Of a stretch of 8,030 bases of DNA, positions 5,875 to 8,030 are shown one piece after another; position 1 is the first letter of the stretch, and every line of letters starts with the position of its first letter. The DNA comes from Nitrospirota bacterium (GTDB lineage Bacteria > Nitrospirota > JACRHJ01): contig DAHWTK010000078.1 in NCBI GenBank assembly GCA_027328825.1, positions 1 to 8,030 of the forward strand, in the 5' to 3' direction. The notes beneath the pieces were generated by a model. That model saw only the letters and a list, made by a program, of their open reading frames with translations. It did no database searches and was not told where the DNA came from. A program made the translations under genes and the position numbers.

Positions 5875-6131
5875 TTGCCGCCTCGCCTCTCTTTTAAAAC
5901 TCGTTTAAACCCGCGTTTAATGCCTCTGTGTTGCGCTTTCGCCCCCCCGGGGGCTACCAACCTACCCCCAGTCCCTCTTTAAACGCCCTCCGGGCTTTCT
6001 ACGCGCTCGCCCGAAGATTGCGCTTGCGCTTCCCGGATGCCGGGGGTATAATTTCTTATCTGGACTTCCGGTGAGCCGCGCATCAATACCGGAAGCCGAA
6101 GGGCGCAGCTCCGCACGGGGGGCTGAGGCCG
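5875..6131. other. 257-nt non-coding stretch with several hairpins and phased TTTAA words
   Basis: No convincing gene lies here. The structures seen are: the inverted repeat CTTCCGGT/ACCGGAAG (6065-6072 with 6088-6095, 15-nt loop); a CCCGG-ATG-CCGGG hairpin (6032-6044); GCCC-TCC-GGGC at about 5985-5995; and a C-run/G-run block at 5943-5953 that can pair with itself or with the C-run at 5965-5969. Next to the G-like gene are AT-rich words TTTTAAAA (5892-5899), GTTTAAAC (5903-5910) and GTTTAA (5915-5920), centred about 11-12 bp apart, plus TTTAAA at 5978-5983. It interrupts an otherwise tightly packed operon, so it may hold a terminator/promoter pair, an RNA processing region or the remains of an intergenic repeat or lost gene. 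Confidence 0.5.
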
Positions 6132-7352
6132 CTACCTCTTCCAAAGCAACCTGCCGCGTCTCATGCTGTTCAGTCCTTTTAGGTCCCCCGGATAAAATGT
6201 CAAGCCCGTCCAAATCCCTTTCCGCGACTCGACCACCATGCCGACAGCGTTGCCCTTCCCAATATCGAGTGCCGTTACATATTTTTTTCTTATCACAACC
6301 TTGCCGGTAGCCTTACTTTCAGCGAAACTCACCCAAATTTCAGAAGGTTTCTCCACCACCTGTTTTATAAAGGGGAAAAAAGCCTCTCTCCCATCAGACC
6401 TTGACGGCGTCTCCATCATATGGTCGACCAGCGCCTGGTTGACCATGACCTGCTCGCCGGTCGGGTCACTGAAAGCGGCCTCATCGCCGCCGATCGCGTC
6501 TTTCAGCGCCTGGCGCATGCCCTCCTCTGTGTGCGCCCGGACTCCCATTTTCGCCTCCGGCTCTACCGGTACAAGCTTTTCCGGGAGTTTGTAGGCATAC
6601 GGCCCGCGCGGATCGATGTCCTTAAACGGCCCAGGGTCTTCCATCAGCCTCTGTGCCTCGTTATATCCCCACGCCGCCTTCCCGACGTTATAGGCCCAAC
6701 CGGGGTCTATGCCTTTCGGGATTGTCATGATCTCGCCGGTGCCGGGGTTCGTCCACTCATATGTCCCGTTGTCCGGAGCCTTGGGTGATAGCTGGTGGCC
6801 GTCCCGCTCCATCTCCGTCGCGGAGGCGCTCACGACCTGGCACTTGCATCCCCAGGCCGAGGGCGGGTAATGCGTATCCCACCAGGGGTCGTCAAAGCGC
6901 AGTACTGTCCCCGTCCAGGAAAGGTGCAGGGGGCGCGGATGTTCGCTCAGGCCGCCGATATACCGCCAGTAAGGCCGGGCCGCCAGCACAGCCGGGTCCA
7001 TCATCTGCTTGTAATGCCCGGCGGCATACGCCGTGCGGAGGTTCGTGTCGTATATAACGCCGGTCCTCCAACCGCGACCGCCCTTGTAGTTCCAGCCGTT
7101 CTTCTTAACCGTGGCGTCGAACGCCTTCCTGAAATCCGTTATCGTCGTGCCCTCGGCTATCGCCTTGTTTATGGCGTTATGCAGGTCCACAAGGACTTCC
7201 GACTTCATTGCGCCCGCCACGACAAACGCCCTCGTGTGCATACCCTCCCAGATGTCAGTCCACTTCCGCGTGGGAAGGTCGAGCTTGCCCCGCATGTAAT
7301 CTATGGCCTCGTCGAACGGGACTTTGCCGAAGTCTACGGTCTCACCGGCCAT
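6132..7352 (-). CDS. Mu F-like minor head protein (MuF) with C-terminal PBECR2-like nuclease-toxin domain
   Basis: 406 aa. Residues about 10-175 form the MuF/phage head morphogenesis domain (Mu gp30, SPP1 gp7 relatives): an N-terminal helical part, RTAYAAGHYKQM at 106-117, RPYWRYIGG at 126-134, then HPRPLHLSWTGTVLRFDDPWWDTHYPPSAWGCKCQV with the conserved His161, Pro163-Pro164, Trp167 and Cys169/Cys171. It sits in few copies with the portal and enters the head. Residues about 295-406 match what I recall of PBECR2, a phage nuclease-toxin domain of the Barnase/EndoU/ColicinE5/RelE type: REAFFPFI (322-329), PSEIWVSF (336-343), TGKVVIRKKYV (349-359), a Gly-Lys-Gly-Ile-Trp-like turn (378-381) and a basic end. 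The linker in between (about 190-290) is variable. The start overlaps the portal stop by 11 nt. Such fused domains may be injected with the DNA; activity here is inferred. Confidence 0.87.
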   Translation of the reverse strand: MAGETVDFGKVPFDEAIDYMRGKLDLPTRKWTDIWEGMHTRAFVVAGAMKSEVLVDLHNAINKAIAEGTTITDFRKAFDATVKKNGWNYKGGRGWRTGVIYDTNLRTAYAAGHYKQMMDPAVLAARPYWRYIGGLSEHPRPLHLSWTGTVLRFDDPWWDTHYPPSAWGCKCQVVSASATEMERDGHQLSPKAPDNGTYEWTNPGTGEIMTIPKGIDPGWAYNVGKAAWGYNEAQRLMEDPGPFKDIDPRGPYAYKLPEKLVPVEPEAKMGVRAHTEEGMRQALKDAIGGDEAAFSDPTGEQVMVNQALVDHMMETPSRSDGREAFFPFIKQVVEKPSEIWVSFAESKATGKVVIRKKYVTALDIGKGNAVGMVVESRKGIWTGLTFYPGDLKGLNSMRRGRLLWKR

Positions 7353-8030
7353 TGTTCGCCTCGTATCTCCCGGAAAGCTCCGCCGCCGTAAAAGCCCTCT
7401 GCATAAGAGCGCCCAGGTCCGCCGCGTCCATTTCGGCGTACATGTCCAGGAGCTTGTCCCTAAGCTCTTCCATGCTCGCCGCCGTCATCACCAGTTTTGC
7501 TACCGGGGTCATCAGGCCGCCCATGTCGGCTTCCTTCATAAGCCGCGCGGTCATCTCGTCCACTACATCCGGGGCCGCGGGAGGAGCGGCCTTGAGCGGT
7601 ATCGGTATTCTTACGGACGCCTTGTTCGAGGACTGCGATTCGTCGCTGTTGTCGTCCACGTTGACGTTCGCGCCGCCCTGTATGGGCGTCAATATTTCAT
7701 CACCATCCTCGGCCACCGGCCAACCGAAGGTTTCGCTCATGTCCTTGGTCGTGAACTTATAGCCCATCTTCTGGCCGGTCGCGCGCCGGTTTATCTCGCC
7801 GTCGAGGTCCTTGGCGTCGTCGGCCAAAAGCCTGAACTTAGGGACGGCCTTGTCGAAGCCGAAGTTATAGCAGACAATCGGGGCTATTATCTGGTTCCTG
7901 ACGGTCTTCGAGAGCGCCTTCGCATCGGCCTTCTTTATGTCGCCCCGCACTTGGTCGTGCACTTTTCCCAGGGCCAGCGATTTGCCGCCTCCGGACCCTC
8001 GGCCCTGTGCACCGGTGCCCATTGTCAGCG
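7342..8030 (-). CDS. Mu-like portal protein (DUF935 family), C-terminal part
   Basis: The gene enters from the right edge with no start codon in the window; the ATG at 8020-8022 is internal because the frame continues upstream (codons for Leu-Thr). About 229 residues are visible of a protein usually near 500. The segment GGKSLALGKVHDQVRGDIKKADAKAL followed by RNQIIAPIVCYNFG is the typical end of the portal core in the DUF935 (Mu gp29) family. It is followed by a stretch rich in charged residues and Asn/Ser, a Pro/Ala-rich linker (LKAAPPAAPDVVDEM) and a helical C-terminal tail with repeated Met/Ala/Leu. The portal forms the dodecameric ring through which DNA is packaged and to which the F-like protein binds. 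The stop overlaps the next gene's start by 11 nt. Confidence 0.88.
   Translation of the reverse strand, partial: LTMGTGAQGRGSGGGKSLALGKVHDQVRGDIKKADAKALSKTVRNQIIAPIVCYNFGFDKAVPKFRLLADDAKDLDGEINRRATGQKMGYKFTTKDMSETFGWPVAEDGDEILTPIQGGANVNVDDNSDESQSSNKASVRIPIPLKAAPPAAPDVVDEMTARLMKEADMGGLMTPVAKLVMTAASMEELRDKLLDMYAEMDAADLGALMQRAFTAAELSGRYEANNGR

Noticed and set aside
5962..6213. 83-aa minus-strand frame overlapping the end of the F-like gene, considered as an immunity gene for the toxin-like domain
   Set aside because: Its first third is an off-frame reading of the F gene. It has no clear ribosome binding site, and the rest is Arg/Gly/Pro-rich sequence across hairpins and C/G runs.
6795..7762. 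Plus-strand frames of 184-198 aa opposite the F-like and portal genes
   Set aside because: The minus strand here has clear family matches. The plus frames are Arg/Pro/Ser-rich shadows without start signals.

Overview
The window is part of a Mu-like (transposable, long-tailed) prophage or phage genome. Every supported gene lies on the minus strand, so transcription runs from position 8030 towards position 1. The identification rests on gene order: portal C-terminus, F-type minor head protein, G-type virion morphogenesis protein, I-type protease/scaffold, a small decoration-like protein and a T-type major head protein. This is the order of the phage Mu head module. The host cannot be named. Moderately high GC, strong AAGGAGG ribosome binding sites, GTG/TTG starts and a palindromic repeat of the GTCATTCC...GGAATGAC kind suggest a Gram-negative, environmental, delta-proteobacterium- or Nitrospirota-like bacterium, but this is only an inference.

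Right part (8030 to 2674), capsid module. The portal gene (5' end outside the window) overlaps the F-like gene by 11 nt. The F-like protein carries a C-terminal domain resembling the phage nuclease-toxin family PBECR2. A 257-nt non-coding stretch full of small hairpins separates it from the G-like gene. That gene overlaps the protease/scaffold gene by 11 nt. The protease/scaffold protein begins with what looks like a DUF6582 domain. It also contains an in-frame internal start with a near-perfect Shine-Dalgarno sequence, predicting a nested scaffold protein as in Mu I/Z. It is coupled by a TAATG junction to the decoration-like gene, which is followed 3 nt later by the major head gene.

Left part (2673 to 1), exported-protein and tailspike module. 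After the major head gene comes a 10-bp perfect hairpin of REP-like sequence, and the gene content then changes. Instead of the usual Mu head-completion and tail genes there is a 151-aa protein with a Sec signal peptide and an unrecognised 78-aa protein. Next come a long bulged inverted repeat and a 554-aa protein with a signal peptide or lipobox, a tail-fibre LPLSGGTMTGAI motif and a pectate-lyase-like beta-helix. At the left edge a further gene starts with a good ribosome binding site and runs out of the window. A 74-bp palindromic repeat sits inside its first 33 codons without breaking the frame.

How the parts work together: the right part would build and mature the DNA-filled head. The left part looks like an accessory cassette making surface-acting or secreted proteins, perhaps host-envelope or polysaccharide interaction or lysogenic conversion. 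The observations most worth following up are the repeat embedded in a coding sequence, the run of signal peptides directly after the capsid genes, the toxin-like tail of the F protein and the nested scaffold start.
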